Shown here: one piece after another, positions 32,300 to 44,265 of the stretch
Layout: each line of letters starts with the position of its first letter
Numbering within the stretch: position 1 is the first letter of the stretch
Assembly: GCA_029237695.1 (NCBI GenBank)
Contig: CM055280.1
Location: forward strand, 36,416,508-36,480,507
Source: Conchocele bisecta
Taxonomy: Eukaryota; Mollusca; Bivalvia; Lucinida; Thyasiridae
Direction: 5' to 3'
Length of the DNA: 64,000 bases
The notes under the pieces: generated by a model
Seen by the model: only the letters and a program-made list of their open reading frames with translations
What the model was told of the DNA's origin: nothing
Databases searched by the model: none
Program-made: the position numbers and the translations under genes

Positions 32300-33890
32300 T
32301 AATTCTATGTCCACTGCGGGGGCTCCGTAAAAACATGCATATTCCGTGAGATGAGTTTCACACATCGTATATGATGTACTATTAGCTTTAGCAATATGAC
32401 ATTGACAGAAATGAAATATTGGCATGGATGTGAGTGGAATGGATAGACGGAAATCAGTTATCGGTGGAATGAGGTTATGCTTGATTTAATAAACTACAAT
32501 ATCTACAAGTGCGTGTATACATATTACCTGAAACACAACGTTTATATATTATAAAGTATTGTATTGGTAATAGATAAACGTTTCAGGATTTGTATTTACA
32601 CACGGTTTGGTCAGATTGTAAGTGTAAGTCTCGACATTGTAGTGTATACAATACATGTATTCCTCTATAATAAGATGAGAAAGAGATAAAGTGAATATAT
32701 ACAATCGCATACCTTATTATATAATGTACCTATTTTATTTATATTTTGGGTATTTTTTTGAAGCGCATATACATTGCGAATGATTTACGTTTTTAATAAA
32801 AACAAAGGTTAATTGATTTGTATGTGGATATACGCTACTCGTTCCGCCGCGCAACGATATTAAAGTCGCGCAATATCGCATGCTGCGGAACTCGTGCATA
32901 TATCCACTTACACATAAACTAACCTACAATTATCCACCGCAATCTGCAACTAAGATAAACGAGATAAATATAAAAAACACAAATAACAGTCTCTACATTT
33001 AGGAAATATTGTGTGATATTGGAAAGTCATGAATGGCATAATTATGTTGTACTCATTCCACCGACATTTGAATGAAAGTCTTGTATTGCAAGTCGAGCAT
33101 ATGCTACCGGTTCCTGGGGGCGGCAAACGCTAATACATGTATAGGGTAGCTAATGTGTAACCTATGTAATATGATACTATCCCTATTGTGTGGCCCTTCA
33201 ATGATTCGTCAGAGATATGAAGATACGGTGTCATCTGTGTGCCATATTGGAGAATTGTCCTTCTGCGGTATAACAATTGGTTGTTTTAACGCCACACGTC
33301 TATTCCGATGTGTGACATTATGAAGATACCGTATCGAAATATCATACACTGACGTTGAAAGTCAGGAACACACTATACAGAAATGTTGCATTGTGTGCCC
33401 AGATTTTATCATCTTTATCACATCTCGTTCAAAAAAAGGTCGTATTTTATTCCGATTTCTTTGTCTGAAAATGTTAAACGAGCCAACCTGAAGGAAACAC
33501 GCATTATGGTTTATTTTTTAACCGATTTGAATGCAATAAAGAAACAACAACAAAAACACAACAAATCCGCAGTCTGGTGACATATAACCAAATCTCAATA
33601 TTTGCAATGTTTATACTCGCTCTATAAACAAATGTTTGGTAAGTAATAATGGTTATTACTCAAATATATGGTGGTCAATTAATACAAAAAACAATACGAA
33701 CTTAATACACTGAACGAATGCCTAGACAATGATTAGCGGTACAACGTCTACCAAGGTATATGGAAATGTTGAGGTAACATGTTGCCATTGTAAGCATGTT
33801 GCACATACCTGAATAACGTGGATAACAAAGAGAGAATATATTGTGTGTCACATATCTGGGGGACAATAAACCGAGTGTGCCTGGGCATGC
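32300..33890. other. No gene recognised
   Basis: AT-rich. A short inverted motif (AATTGATTTGTATGTGGATA / TATCCACTTACACATAAACT) flanks a GC-richer core at about 32810-32930, perhaps a small hairpin element. No credible exon. Confidence 0.35.
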
Positions 33891-33893
33891 TCA

Positions 33894-34142
33894 TTGGGCG
33901 TTTTTCATTGTAACTCGCGGGTAGCAACTCGAATAACACGAGTACCAATGGAACAAGCAGAGTACCAACTCCAGTTAAAGAACTTGACCTTTGAACGTTA
34001 CTTGAGTAACTCGATTCGAACCCTGCCATGTGGTGGGTTACTAGAGTTCCAACTCGAGTTGGACTCGAACAGCGACTCTGCTTGTTCCAGTGCTACTCGG
34101 GTTACCCGAGTTTAACATGGGAGTTGCAACGAAAAACGGGCC
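33894..34142. mobile_element. MITE, GGGCGTTTTTCATTGTAACTCG family
   Basis: GCGTTTTTCATTGTAACTCG and ACTCGAATAACACGAGTACC, then TGGAACAAGCAGAGT on the left. The right side is ACTCTGCTTGTTCCAGTGCT, ACTCGGGTTACCCGAGTTTA and GTTGCAACGAAAAACGGGCC. ACTCGAGTT sub-repeats fill the middle. Frames over it on both strands are by-products. Confidence 0.75.
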
Positions 34143-34639
34143 CTGATGTTCGGTACGTGTATGGTGGGCTGTGACCGTGGAATAGGTATGCATTTTTCAG
34201 ACTTGACAATATATATATCTATATATAGTTTTATGTTCTAATATAATATGTTAATCTATGTGATACTACCAATCGCAGACCGTTTATTGTTTTTAGATAA
34301 ACGCATTAAATGTTCATAGTGATTGTAGTTATATTTATACAATGTATGTTTGAATGAAAATAACATGTGGAATAACGCTATGGAATAAAGAACTCGTGTG
34401 CACATTTGTTCGTGTTTACAAATTCGGCAAGCCTCGATTGCTAACGTGAAGAAATGTACACACTCATGGGAGATAACTTTGATATATACTACACACTATG
34501 GGTATATTCTATATTTACTGTGAAATCCCTCCCAGAAATACATGTAAATGTGTCACGGTAACCACATTTGGCCGTATGGCGCTTTGATTTGACCAGTATC
34601 TATCGTCGACGGTTACAATGTACGTATGAAAACACGGAA
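34143..34639. other. No gene recognised
   Basis: A TATATATATCTATATATA stretch at about 34210 is the only feature. Confidence 0.35.
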
Positions 34640-34863
34640 AATTATTTCATATAGAACTAAAGACTGCATATATTTGATGATTAAAAGTATGCAGACTGAT
34701 TATTATAGTGAATTTATTACATTATCACAGCCAAAATAGCTGTGATAATATAATAAATTCACTATAATAAAATTAATAAATGTATCCTTAAATTGAAAAT
34801 TTCTCCCTCAATGTGTACTTAGCAAGATAAGTATACTTTGCAATTTTTGTGAAATATGCTACT
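34640..34863. mobile_element. MITE, TATCACAGCCAAAATGGCTG family, copy 3 (left tip lost)
   Basis: Contains ATATAGAACTAAAGACTGCA, the palindrome ATTACATTATCACAGCCAAA / TAGCTGTGATAATATAAT, then AAATTTCTCCCTCAATG and a final TTGTGAAATATGCTAC. Confidence 0.75.
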
Positions 34864-35640
34864 GGTATTCTATTTATCATATTCAGCCAATACAAAGCGC
34901 TTTACCTCATACTCAATGTGTGTGACAAAACAACAGAACAAGATACCCAAACGAGACGAATGAACCAAAGTTAACCAGAATCTAAAGCATGATATCATGA
35001 TACGTACATTGCAACTAACTTCAGTTTGTGGTACCCTTATTTAAAACTTCGGAATCTTCGCCATCCCTTTTTTACTGTATATACTATTCTTGTTCTTGTC
35101 TATTCACGGTCTTGTAAGAATTAATAAATTTAGATTAAAACACTTGCTTTATTGTTTCTTAGTTTATGGTGTGTATGCGAAGTACAGACAATGACACAAA
35201 GGCCTTGTAATCCGTACAGTTTGCCTGGTTTGACCCTCAGGTACGTTTTTATCTTTGGCTCTTTTGTTACCTGTGAGTTGAATTGGGTTATTGCCCATTA
35301 TAAAAGTAGTAAGATAATTACTGATCCTACTGCTTTTGGGAGGGGGGCAAGTGAGTCTGGTATGCCGCGGACCTGGCATCAGATCAGGATTATTCTGATT
35401 TCAGGGCTGGATATATAGTTATTTAATTGTAAATATTCAGTTCTGATTTTGGGAGTCCCCCCCCCCTCCCCCATTTGTACATGTACATGTACTTGAACAT
35501 GTACATGTACTTGTACAGGTAATATATGGGATTTAGTACTAAACCCATTGACCCGGCCTTAAATGTTCCATACCTTATCAAGTCGATCACTTTTCGTCCT
35601 CATGTACAGACGATGATCCACGATTTGCATGGGCACACAC
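34864..35640. other. No gene; (GTACAT)n tract
   Basis: 35476-35516 holds a (GTACAT)n-like tract after a C-rich run. Otherwise nothing was recognised. The frame at 35152-35418 has no splice or family support. Confidence 0.4.
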
Positions 35641-35644
35641 GTAT

Positions 35645-35870
35645 CAGCCGATTTCACAAAAAAAATGTCATATGCATGTAGTACTAGCGACTGTTTATAT
35701 TTGATGATTAACAATTATACATAACTATTATATCGTCTTTATTACATTATCACAGCCATTTTTTCGGCTAGAAAATTTTATTTAATAAAATTTATGCATA
35801 TTTGAAAAGTTATCCCTCAAATTATACTTATCAAAGTAAGTATACTTAGCAATTTTGAAGAAATCGCATA
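35645..35870. mobile_element. MITE, TATCACAGCCAAAATGGCTG family, copy 4 (eroded centre)
   Basis: CAGCCGATTTCACAAAAAAA, then TTTATTACATTATCACAGCC with its second arm lost, then TATCCCTCAAATTATACTTA, TCAAAGTAAGTATACTTAGC. Confidence 0.65.
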
Positions 35871-35904
35871 TATATTTAATTATATACATGGTCACGCCCT
35901 CTCA

Positions 35905-36182
35905 AAGAAATCGACTGTCTGTTTCATGAAACCTGCCAAATTTTACGGATATTAACAATGGAAAAATTATAATTGTTTTATAATATTACATTTTGGCAAA
36001 ATGTATTAATGAGCCTTTTTTTATTTCGTCGAATTTGACAACAACAACACCAATGGCTGAAAATGTTGAAAACTCGCCCACTCCAAAGTAAGTATTATTT
36101 GATATTTTCCTTAATATGCAACGGAAAAAAGTTTCAGTACTTGTTGTTGGTGTTGTTGTTGCAGCCACGTGATCATACACCT
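35905..36182. repeat. Fragments of two MITE families side by side
   Basis: 35915-36020 is a left arm of the TGTCTGTTTCACGAAAGCTGC family (CTGTCTGTTTCATGAAACCT, ATGAGCCTTTTTTTATTTCG). 36066-36182 is CTCGCCCACTCCAAAGTAAG, TTAATATGCAACGG joined directly to AAGTTTCAGTACTTGTTGTT, the flank seen at 7140. It thus lacks the centre and right arm of that element. Confidence 0.6.
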
Positions 36183-36184
36183 TG

Positions 36185-36365
36185 CCCTAAGTAACTGGAA
36201 CGGATTTTGACATGTTAATTTTCCAACCAATTCAACCGTCAAAAATATGAACTTACTTTTAAAAGTGCAGATGATGATGAGACGGCTCTTTACGAGCCGG
36301 CTTGCCTGGATCTGCACTGTTGGCATAAACCGCTATAGCGGGCTTTCGGATTCAAAGGGTTAATG
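36185..36365. repeat. Interspersed repeat shared with 31085-31335
   Basis: See the partner copy. Contains AAGTGCAGATGATGATGAGA, CGGCTCTTTACGAGCCGG, CTGGATCTGCACTG and AAAGGGTTAATG. Confidence 0.65.
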
Positions 36366-36400
36366 TCTCGCGTCGAAAAAATGTACCGGTTTGCTGACTA

Positions 36401-36933
36401 TAGTCTGTTTCACGAAAGCTGCCCAAATTTTACGACTATATAGACAATTCAAAAACAATATTATTTTCGATAATATTAAATTAAAGGAAAATTTAAAAAT
36501 GAGCCTTCTTTTTATTTCGTGAAATTCGGTGAAATATTGATTTTATTACGAAAAATTGATTTGTCTATGGGAATTTAACATGGGGGAAAAAGTGGTAAGG
36601 AAGTGTGGGAGGAGTCAACATTTACTCCGAAACCTGACTAGATAGCTTGTATATGATCTAACTAAGAAAACAAAAGTTAAATTTTAAAAATCGGTCCAGT
36701 ATTTCTAAAATTCAAAAAAATTTCCCCATGTTAACTCCGTGAAGATGTCTATGGGGATTTAACATGGGGAAATTGTTTTTTCGCAATAAAATCAATATTT
36801 GACAAAATTTCACGAAATAAAAAGAAGGCTCATTCTTAAATTTTTCTTTAATTTAATATTATCGAAAAAAATATTGTTTTTCAATTGTTTATATGGCCGT
36901 AAAATTTGGGCAGCTTTCGTGAAACAGACACTA
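36401..36933. mobile_element. Complete MITE, TGTCTGTTTCACGAAAGCTGC family
   Basis: GTCTGTTTCACGAAAGCTGC, CCAAATTTTACG at the left pairs with GGGCAGCTTTCGTGAAACAG, AC at the right. The arms pair for about 190 bp (ATGAGCCTTCTTTTTATTTC with GAAATAAAAAGAAGGCTCAT) around a unique centre with CTATGGGAATTTAACATGGG. Copies or fragments are at 12440, 35915 and 62503-63510. Confidence 0.8.
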
Positions 36934-37254
36934 GGTGCCACTCAGCTCTTCCTAGTTATCTCATAAACGCATCATTCGATTAGCAACCGGCGCAATTTAT
37001 TGCACCGGTTAACTGATGTGTTTATGCAGTATCTTCTGCATGTAGTTGAATCGGAATTCGTCAGAAATCCGGCGCCTATTTCGACGGCGACATATACTAG
37101 AGGACACTCATACTACAGACATATATTGCGGTGTCTACAAATAATGAAGATGCAGGCAAGTCGGCCCGGGACGAGACGTCTCATTAACATACGCACCTTT
37201 TGTAATGCAGGTCCTTTATATACGCCAGTTTGAAAAAAAATCGCGATGTATTAT

Positions 37255-37905
37255 GTATTAACCTTGTACGGGCGGGCACACAGCTTGTCCACGAAATAAC
37301 TAATGTTCTACTTGTCTTATCGTAACCAAATTCGGCTTACATATTTATCACGGCAAGACGAAGAAGCATATTCATTTTCAAACATGTCCGATGACTTATC
37401 TCCCCTTGGCGGCCATTTTTAATGTTCGCACTCTGTATCCTTGTCCACGCAATAACTCAAGTTCTACTTGACTGACCGAAACCAATGTTTAGCATGGCAA
37501 GACGGAAAAGCTTATTGCTTTTCAAACATTTCAGATGACTTATCTCCTGTTGACGGCCATTTTTAATTTTCGCACTATGTATCCTCTACTCAATAACTCC
37601 AAGTTCTACTTGACCGATCGTAACCAAATTCAGTATACATGTGTAATACGGCAAGACGAAGAAACCTAACAGTATTGGTTTCAACATTTTCCGGTGACTT
37701 ACTCTCCTTGGCGGCCATTTTTAATTTTCGCACTTGTATCCTTGTCCACGCAATAACTTATACTAGTAAGTTATGCTTGGCGGATCGTAACAAAATTCGG
37801 CATACATGTTTATCACGGCAAGATAAAGAGCCCTATTAGTTTTCAGTGACTGATCTCCCCTTGTTGACTGGCCTTGTATCGACGGGTGTATATTGTGACC
37901 TTCGG
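37255..37905 (+). repeat. Tandem repeat, about 150-bp unit, four copies
   Basis: Each unit has CTTGTCCACGCAATAACT, GTTCTACTTGACCGATCGTA, ACCAAATTCGGCATACATG, CGGCAAGACGAAGAA and GACTTATCTCCCCTTGG, then CGGCCATTTTTAATTTTCGC. It ends with ATTGTGACCTTCGGCACGC. A known style of mollusc tandem repeat. No gene. Confidence 0.75.
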
Positions 37906-38073
37906 CACGCTTGTTATAAATGAACTAGTCGGAAAATCAATTTGTGTGATTGGATTGGTCGTTAAGTTAACATATAATCCATTACAGTTATTTAGGGTTG
38001 AAAGAGTCACATTTCGACGTCATTTGCAGAAAATATTGTAACATATTTTCATGAGATATCGCACATCTTCTGC

Positions 38074-38384
38074 ACAGGTTGAAGTACCGGACCGAGGTCT
38101 GTAAATACATTAAATATGCCTAAAAGCATCAATAAATGAAGAAAAAAAAAATTACCCCCTCCATATAATTCATTATACCAAGGTTAATAACTTTTTAAAT
38201 AGGACGAACCCGGACGGCCTCGAAACAACGGACTCGAAACAACGGACAACGTCAACCGAGTTATATCATTGTCGGTATGAATTATATGGAGGGGGTAAAA
38301 AATCAAAACAAAAAATCTTCATTTATTGATGCTTTTAGGCATATTTAATGTATTTATAGACCTGGGTCCGTAACTTCAACCTGT
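38074..38384. mobile_element. MITE, CACAGGTTGAAGTACCGGAC family
   Basis: CACAGGTTGAAGTACCGGAC, AATACATTAAATATGCCTAA, AAGCATCAATAAATGAAGA pair with the right arm (TCTTCATTTATTGATGCTTT, TAGGCATATTTAATGTATTT, GTAACTTCAACCTGTG). An inner pair is ACCCCCTCCATATAATTCAT / ATGAATTATATGGAGGGGGT. Confidence 0.8.
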
Positions 38385-38755
38385 GATCTTCTGATGTACA
38401 AAATCACATGGTTTGTCTCATGTAGGTGCTCGGCTTTTGGATTAGCTCCCCTGTCATAATCTTCGTATCGACGAATTCCGTCGAGTGTCAACACAGGTGT
38501 AGGGTCAATATGGCATGTTGGTTTTCATTGTTTTTATTGCAAATATGTAAAACATAATTTGACATCAATAATAATATTAGTTCTTAAACTTAATATTAAA
38601 TAATATAATAAATGTATACATTTATTGTTATACAACAACATAATAAAAGTGAAGGTTATTGTACCCTTGTGGCCCCATGTAAAGTATACGGACATCTAAT
38701 CAACACTCCTACAAATTAAACGATAGCGGCTACTTACGCCAATGAACCATGATGT

Positions 38756-39115
38756 ATTAGTTCAATAAGTCTTTATGCACATGTTGCCAGAAAAGAACTG
38801 CCACGCTGGCGACACGGGTTCGATTCAGGGTTCAGTTCCAGGGCGTTAGTATGTCTGAGATACTTTGTATACTAGTCCTTTCGGATGAGGACTTTAAAAT
38901 GTGGCCCCGTGTATCACAGTTGAAGGCGAGTATGGGCACATTAAAGAACCAGAGGGGACGATTCTGATAAAAGCTATGCCCCCCCCTGGGGTCTGTTTCC
39001 TCTGTATCAACCTCCTTCTTTTCTCCCCTTCTTGGGAGATGACATGCAAGGTAATCGAGCCAGTGCCGTCGTTAAATCCAAGCATTTACATGTTTACCCA
39101 TGTAGAGGCGTGAGT
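38756..39115 (+). mobile_element. tRNA-headed SINE
   Basis: CGACACGGGTTCGATTCAGG (about 38811-38830) contains a pol III B box. About 60 bp further, CCTTTCGGATGAGGACTTTA, AAATGTGGCCCCGTGTATC and GGGCACATTAAAGAACC match the conserved body of a SINE family common in molluscs and other marine invertebrates. No poly-A tail was seen at 39115. Confidence 0.6.
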
Positions 39116-39194
39116 ATGCATGCACTACATCATCTTTTGTCTATTATGACTGACTTCTATGATATCCAAGCTTTCGGATAGGGGTGGGTACCCT

Positions 39195-39480
39195 GTCGCC
39201 TACTTCACCAACATTGCAAAGTATACTTATCTAGCAAAGTATACTTTGAGGGAGAAATTTTCAATTTTAGGATAAAATTATTAATTGTTATTATACTGAA
39301 TTTAGTACATTATCACAGCCATTTTAGCTGTGATAATGTAATAAATTCAGTATAATAATTCTGCATACTTTTAATCATTAAATATATGCAGTCGTTAGTA
39401 TAAAATTAAATAAATGATTACTCCCTCAAAGTATACTTTGCTAGAAAAATATACTTTGCAATGTTGGTGAAACAGGCTAC
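39195..39480. mobile_element. MITE, TATCACAGCCAAAATGGCTG family, copy 5 (most complete)
   Basis: GTCGCCTACTTCACCAACAT, TGCAAAGTATACTTATCTAG, CAAAGTATACTTTGAGGGAG pair with CTCCCTCAAAGTATACTTTG, TTGGTGAAACAGGCTAC. The centre ACATTATCACAGCCATTTTA, GCTGTGATAATGTAATAAAT is a palindrome. Confidence 0.85.
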
Positions 39481-39733
39481 AGATATGACTTTTTGGGGTC
39501 ATTTCTGAGGTTATTTTGAGGTCAACTCCATCTAAAATGACTTTTCAACAACGATTATAAAGATATATATTTTTCTCCATGACTGACATCGAAAAATGAG
39601 TTTATTCGGTAGGTATATGTCTCTGGAGTTAGAAATGCGAGGGAATTGAAACATTTGCATTTGTGAAATTCAAGATGGCCGCTAATTGGGCTATCAATGA
39701 AGACAATACACTGTTACACTTCATATGCTTTGT

Positions 39734-39902
39734 GATATATAAGTCATTGCAACAGTTGTGCTGTTTGTGATACAAGTCATTGCAACAGTTGTGCTGTTTG
39801 TGATATACAAGTCATTGCAACAGTTGTGCGTTTGTGATATACAAGTCATTGCAACAGTTGTGCTGTTTGTGATATACAAGTCATTGCAACAGTTGTGCTG
39901 GC
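39734..39902 (+). repeat. 35-bp tandem repeat, five copies
   Basis: The unit is CAAGTCATTGCAACAGTTGT, GCTGTTTGTGATATA. Copies are near-identical and differ by 1-2 bases of length, so the array is recent. Confidence 0.9.
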
Positions 39903-42454
39903 TATAATTACATTTTCTAACGAAACAACCATTTATATAATATTTATGCCGTCTACATATAAACTTAGTTTTAGTGACAATTTATTTGAAACATTTACTA
40001 GAACATAGATGTCAAGGTCATTGGATGATCGAGACAAATTGTCTCCCCTGTGATTGTATGCATCGAGTCTAGCCCAAAAGGTAAAGCGTTGTGGCAAGTA
40101 CACCTAGGCCCGACAGGCATGTTTTAACATACTTAAATCTAAGTAGCACGGTTAGCGTTGAGGATATAATCTTTATCGCGTCACATATATTCTTTCGACA
40201 TCCATGTGTTCATATTCAGGATATTTATCTAACATATTTAATACAGACTCGTAATTCAATTTCAACCTAAATCCAATATGGCTGCCATAAATTAGAAAGA
40301 AAATATTAAAATGTTCATAGTTTGGCAACCGTTGAGGAAACATTTAGTTTTGATGAAAGTCATATGTTTCCAATATCAAACCCGTAACTATAGCCATATA
40401 AACCATACCAACTGTATTTAATACATTTAACAGGGGCACACACAAACATAATTTACAAAACGTCATAACCTAGTAAAATGTGAAAATAGAAGTTTCTGAG
40501 TATGTAAAGTTTGTGTCGCGCTCGCTTACGGACAGTGCGATATTGGCGCATGTACGTATGTGTGTACGTACGTACGTACGTGCGTCCAGATTAAGCTTTT
40601 TGATTATATTCTGTCTTCTATTGCTACCAAAACCTATACCATTATTTATAAACTTCTTACCCAGTTTATATTTGTGAATAAATGTTCTGGCAAATTGGAT
40701 ATTAGTGAGAAAAAAATGTATGGTCCGTTATTATCCAGCGACAAAAATGCGTCCTATGCTCGTTTAGTGTTTCGTGTTGTCCTGTTGTGACTTTTGCTTT
40801 CATGAGCGCGTAATACGCAAACCATGCTTAAGCATTTAAATAGCTATAGTCTACTTTGATTAGTGCCAGCAGTTTTATTCCCTGAATGGTACCATCATAT
40901 CCGGAATCATAGTGCCATGATCTTCTTAATACTACGTATGGAGTGAAGGTTTCATTCCATGGGGGATATCTTCAGTCATGTATTCATATATAGACATAGC
41001 CATGTATGTTATAACGTTCTTATAATATGTATGGGTGTGAGTTTCTCATATAGACGTATCTAACACACACATCACGGTTGGATTTGCTGAACACATATTG
41101 GTATCTATTATACTCAATTTGGCTGAATGCTTTTGTGACTTTTTGAAAATATTACTTGGAAAACTGCACCAAAGTGACATATCATTTTTGATTTAAATAC
41201 TGTATACAATTGCATGAATAACAATATCAGTGTGTACGTTAGGACTTACGGATAGTAGATGAAAATGCATTTTGAAATGGTACACCAAAACAATCATGTA
41301 TCATGAAATACTGATCGATTAGTAATGCTGTTTTCTTGTGGTGTATTGGGAACATTTTTATGTTTGTGTATTCCATAATATTATTATAATATTGTGTTTA
41401 TTACGTAGTATATATCAGTGTGTTCTTTATGTGAACATACACCGCTAATCGTGGAGTGCACACCTGTCCCGCACTGAATACTCTTCGATTACTTCAATAA
41501 ACATGGTATGTTACTATAGTGTAATGTCTGAGGTCTTGATTGTTTCATACAGTTATGTATCTGGATTTACGTTAGCTTCCTCCATCTGACATTCGGCAAA
41601 TATCCAATTGCAATATTGAATGAGTGCATGTGCACATATCTTTATTTTTATCCGGTGTTGACACTGAAATCATTGCATTGTGTCAAATATGTAGCTGTTT
41701 TAATACCATAAACGATCTGAATAGAAGCATTTTAGAAAAAGAAAGAAAATGTGAAAATATTTGGCGGCCATCTTTAATTATGCTTTTGTGAATTTTGCAA
41801 CTGTAATATTTAGTTTAATTATCTGAAGTCACTCATATTACATGTGTCGACACTGATGTTTTATAATTGAAGTTTAGATCATTACGATTCGCAAGCATCT
41901 TGTCATTTTTATGCCTGAACTTTTGCTGTATTTTACTCATAATGCTAGCACAACATATGTAAACAGAATCCAGATACGTATTGCCTTGTTAATTAATGGT
42001 GTGACAGTTAACATTTTTTCAATGATATTTTTATCAGGTATTTTATCATTCGGGTCACGTGCGTCTGACATCTTGGAATATTTGTTCACATACAACTGCT
42101 TGAAAATATAATATATCCATCTAACTCCTGATATAAATTGTGCCCGGGTAACTATGTATTTACTATAAATATGTGACACATAGGGCTATCATATATTTTC
42201 TCAGGTTACGTGTTATATTGGGTGTAATATACGTAAATAGACACATATTTCAAGTTGTATGCTCTCGAGCTTTTGTATCTAGTTAATCATAACATATTCG
42301 TCATCCATAGTGCAAATTTAAGGAAATATCTGATTCAGCTGATCCTGTAGAAAACGTTATTTTTGCATGACAGTAAACTACACAACAACGATTTCAGTAC
42401 ATGTATATGCACTTGGTGACTTCTGGTGACGTCATTGAATAAAATACAAGAGTT
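39903..42454. other. No gene; (TACG)n microsatellite at 40553-40585
   Basis: The CATGTACGTATGTGTGTACG / TACGTACGTACGTGCG tract is the only clear repeat. Several short frames (40480-40790, 41911-42179) have no supporting features. Confidence 0.4.
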
Positions 42455-43200
42455 GTCAGAAGACAACGAAGCTCGCCTGTTGGCAGCCTTCACTCAAACT
42501 TGGCACAGTTGTATAAAAAAACATGAATATTATAAAACTTGACCTTGGGTTAAGGGGTGTGCGGTGGACCTTGACATCTAGGTCAGTGGTGGAAGGTGGG
42601 TCGTGGATTTGCTATAGCATGATATAACATATTAAGATGAATGCATTTATGAAATATCAATGCGCTCCCTGAAAACAGAAGTAAAACACAATTTAACCCA
42701 ACGCTAAGTTTATGAACGTACTAAGTTGGTGATTTTCTACAGCATGATAGCTATTCACATGAGGAATGCATGTATGAATGTGCTAAGTTTGTGACATTGA
42801 CCTTGGGGAAAGGGGTCAGGCGTTCCATCAAAGGAAACAGATGTTAAAAGACATTTACCCAAAGTTTATGAATGTGCTAAGTGTGTGACCTTGACCCTGG
42901 GGTAAGGGGTGGGGTGGGTCATGGATTTGCTATAGCGCAATAGAGGATCATCAGATGAATGCATGTATGAAATATCAAAGCGTTCCCTGTAAAGAAACAG
43001 AAGTTACACAACATTTACCCCAACGTTAAGTTTATAAACATGCTTAAGTTTGTGACCTTGACGTTGGGATACGGGTTGGGTGGTGGGTTGTGGATTTGCT
43101 ATAGCATGATATAGGGTCATCTGAGGAATGCATGTATGAAATATCAATGCGCTCCCTGAAAACAGAAGTAAAACACAACTTAACCCAACGCTAAGTTTAT
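42455..43200 (+). repeat. Satellite, CCTTGACCTTGGGG monomers, left block
   Basis: After CGAAGCTCGCCTGTTGGCAG there are about four diverged monomers with AAGTTTGTGACCTTGACCTT, GGATTTGCTATAGCATGATA, GATGAATGCATGTATGAAAT and CGTTCCCTGAAAAGAAACAG. Element B interrupts the last monomer at GCTAAGTTTAT. The first monomer here matches the first monomer right of the element. Confidence 0.85.
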
Positions 43201-43849
43201 ACTCCTTTGGCGCTCGGCTGAAAATTTCGACCTACCCCTACCCAGAGTAGAACTTTATGAAATATATCTATTCTTACAGGAAATTCATCGTAGAATTCGA
43301 ATCTGCGTGTTAAAATTGCGAAAACCGCGGCCGAATATGTTTTTTTCGCTGGTTTCTATGGTAACCAATATTTTTTTCCAGAAAATTCAAAATATATATT
43401 TAAACATCTACGTGTTGCAAAACAACATATAAAGTTGTATATTTGGTAAACTGTCTTCATTTTACACGCACACATATTTTGGAATCGAACAATAATATTA
43501 AAATGCATGTTTGTAGACGGTAACCATGGAAACGTGGGTTTCTAGCCAATCGGGAAGATCAGCGTTTGCAACGGGCTGTACCTTGGTATTTATGAACAAT
43601 TAACGTCAGTTGTAATGTTATACATTTCGACACACATAATACTGACGAAAACTAACACTTCTATACTTTCAAATGCAATAATAATCACATTATACGTAGT
43701 TTGGTTGGTCTAATTATCTAAACTATACGCGAATGCTGAGCAGTGCAAATTATCATATAATTAGAAAAAAATGTAATTGCCGTGTATAATTATAATCGTT
43801 GCCCGAATGTCATAATATATAGAGAACCCTCGTACAAAGAAAAATATGT

Positions 43850-44180
43850 ACACATACATGTTCGACTGTCTGTCGACAATTTTAACATTTTCAAGATGGC
43901 CGCCAAATCTAACGAACTATTGCTGAGCAGATAAAATAATCATAGAATCGAGAACAAATGTTGTGTATTTGACCGATGCAACGAACGGGATATTATACAC
44001 ACGATCATACGAACGCATGGGACTATACACTGTATGTGCATACATGTTCGACTACCTGTCGATATGTTTTACTTTTTCAAGATGGCCGCCAAATTTAACA
44101 AACAAATGCTGAGAAGATCAAATATTCACAAAATCATAAACAGATGGTGTGTACATAACCGATAAATAACTATGCAATGG
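43850..44180. repeat. Two direct repeats inside element B
   Basis: ACATACATGTTCGACTGTCT, then TTTCAAGATGGCCGCCAAAT at 43855-43990 and again at 44037-44175. The copies differ at about a fifth of positions. They lie between the TIR and the coding region's 3' end. Confidence 0.65.
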
Positions 44181-44265
44181 AACAGGACGACGATCTCAAC
44201 AGCAGAAATCAGTACACGATACAAACTACATTATTTCGTGTTTCGTTTGCAAGATCTATCCACCT

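Noticed and set aside
31896..32425. Frames with 7-residue repeats (TIRSHEI, NNSFPRI)
   Set aside because: The 21-bp tandem unit is a multiple of three, so repeats look like protein on both strands.
33748..34115. Frames across the ACTCGAGTT-rich element
   Set aside because: They coincide with a MITE and its inverted arms.
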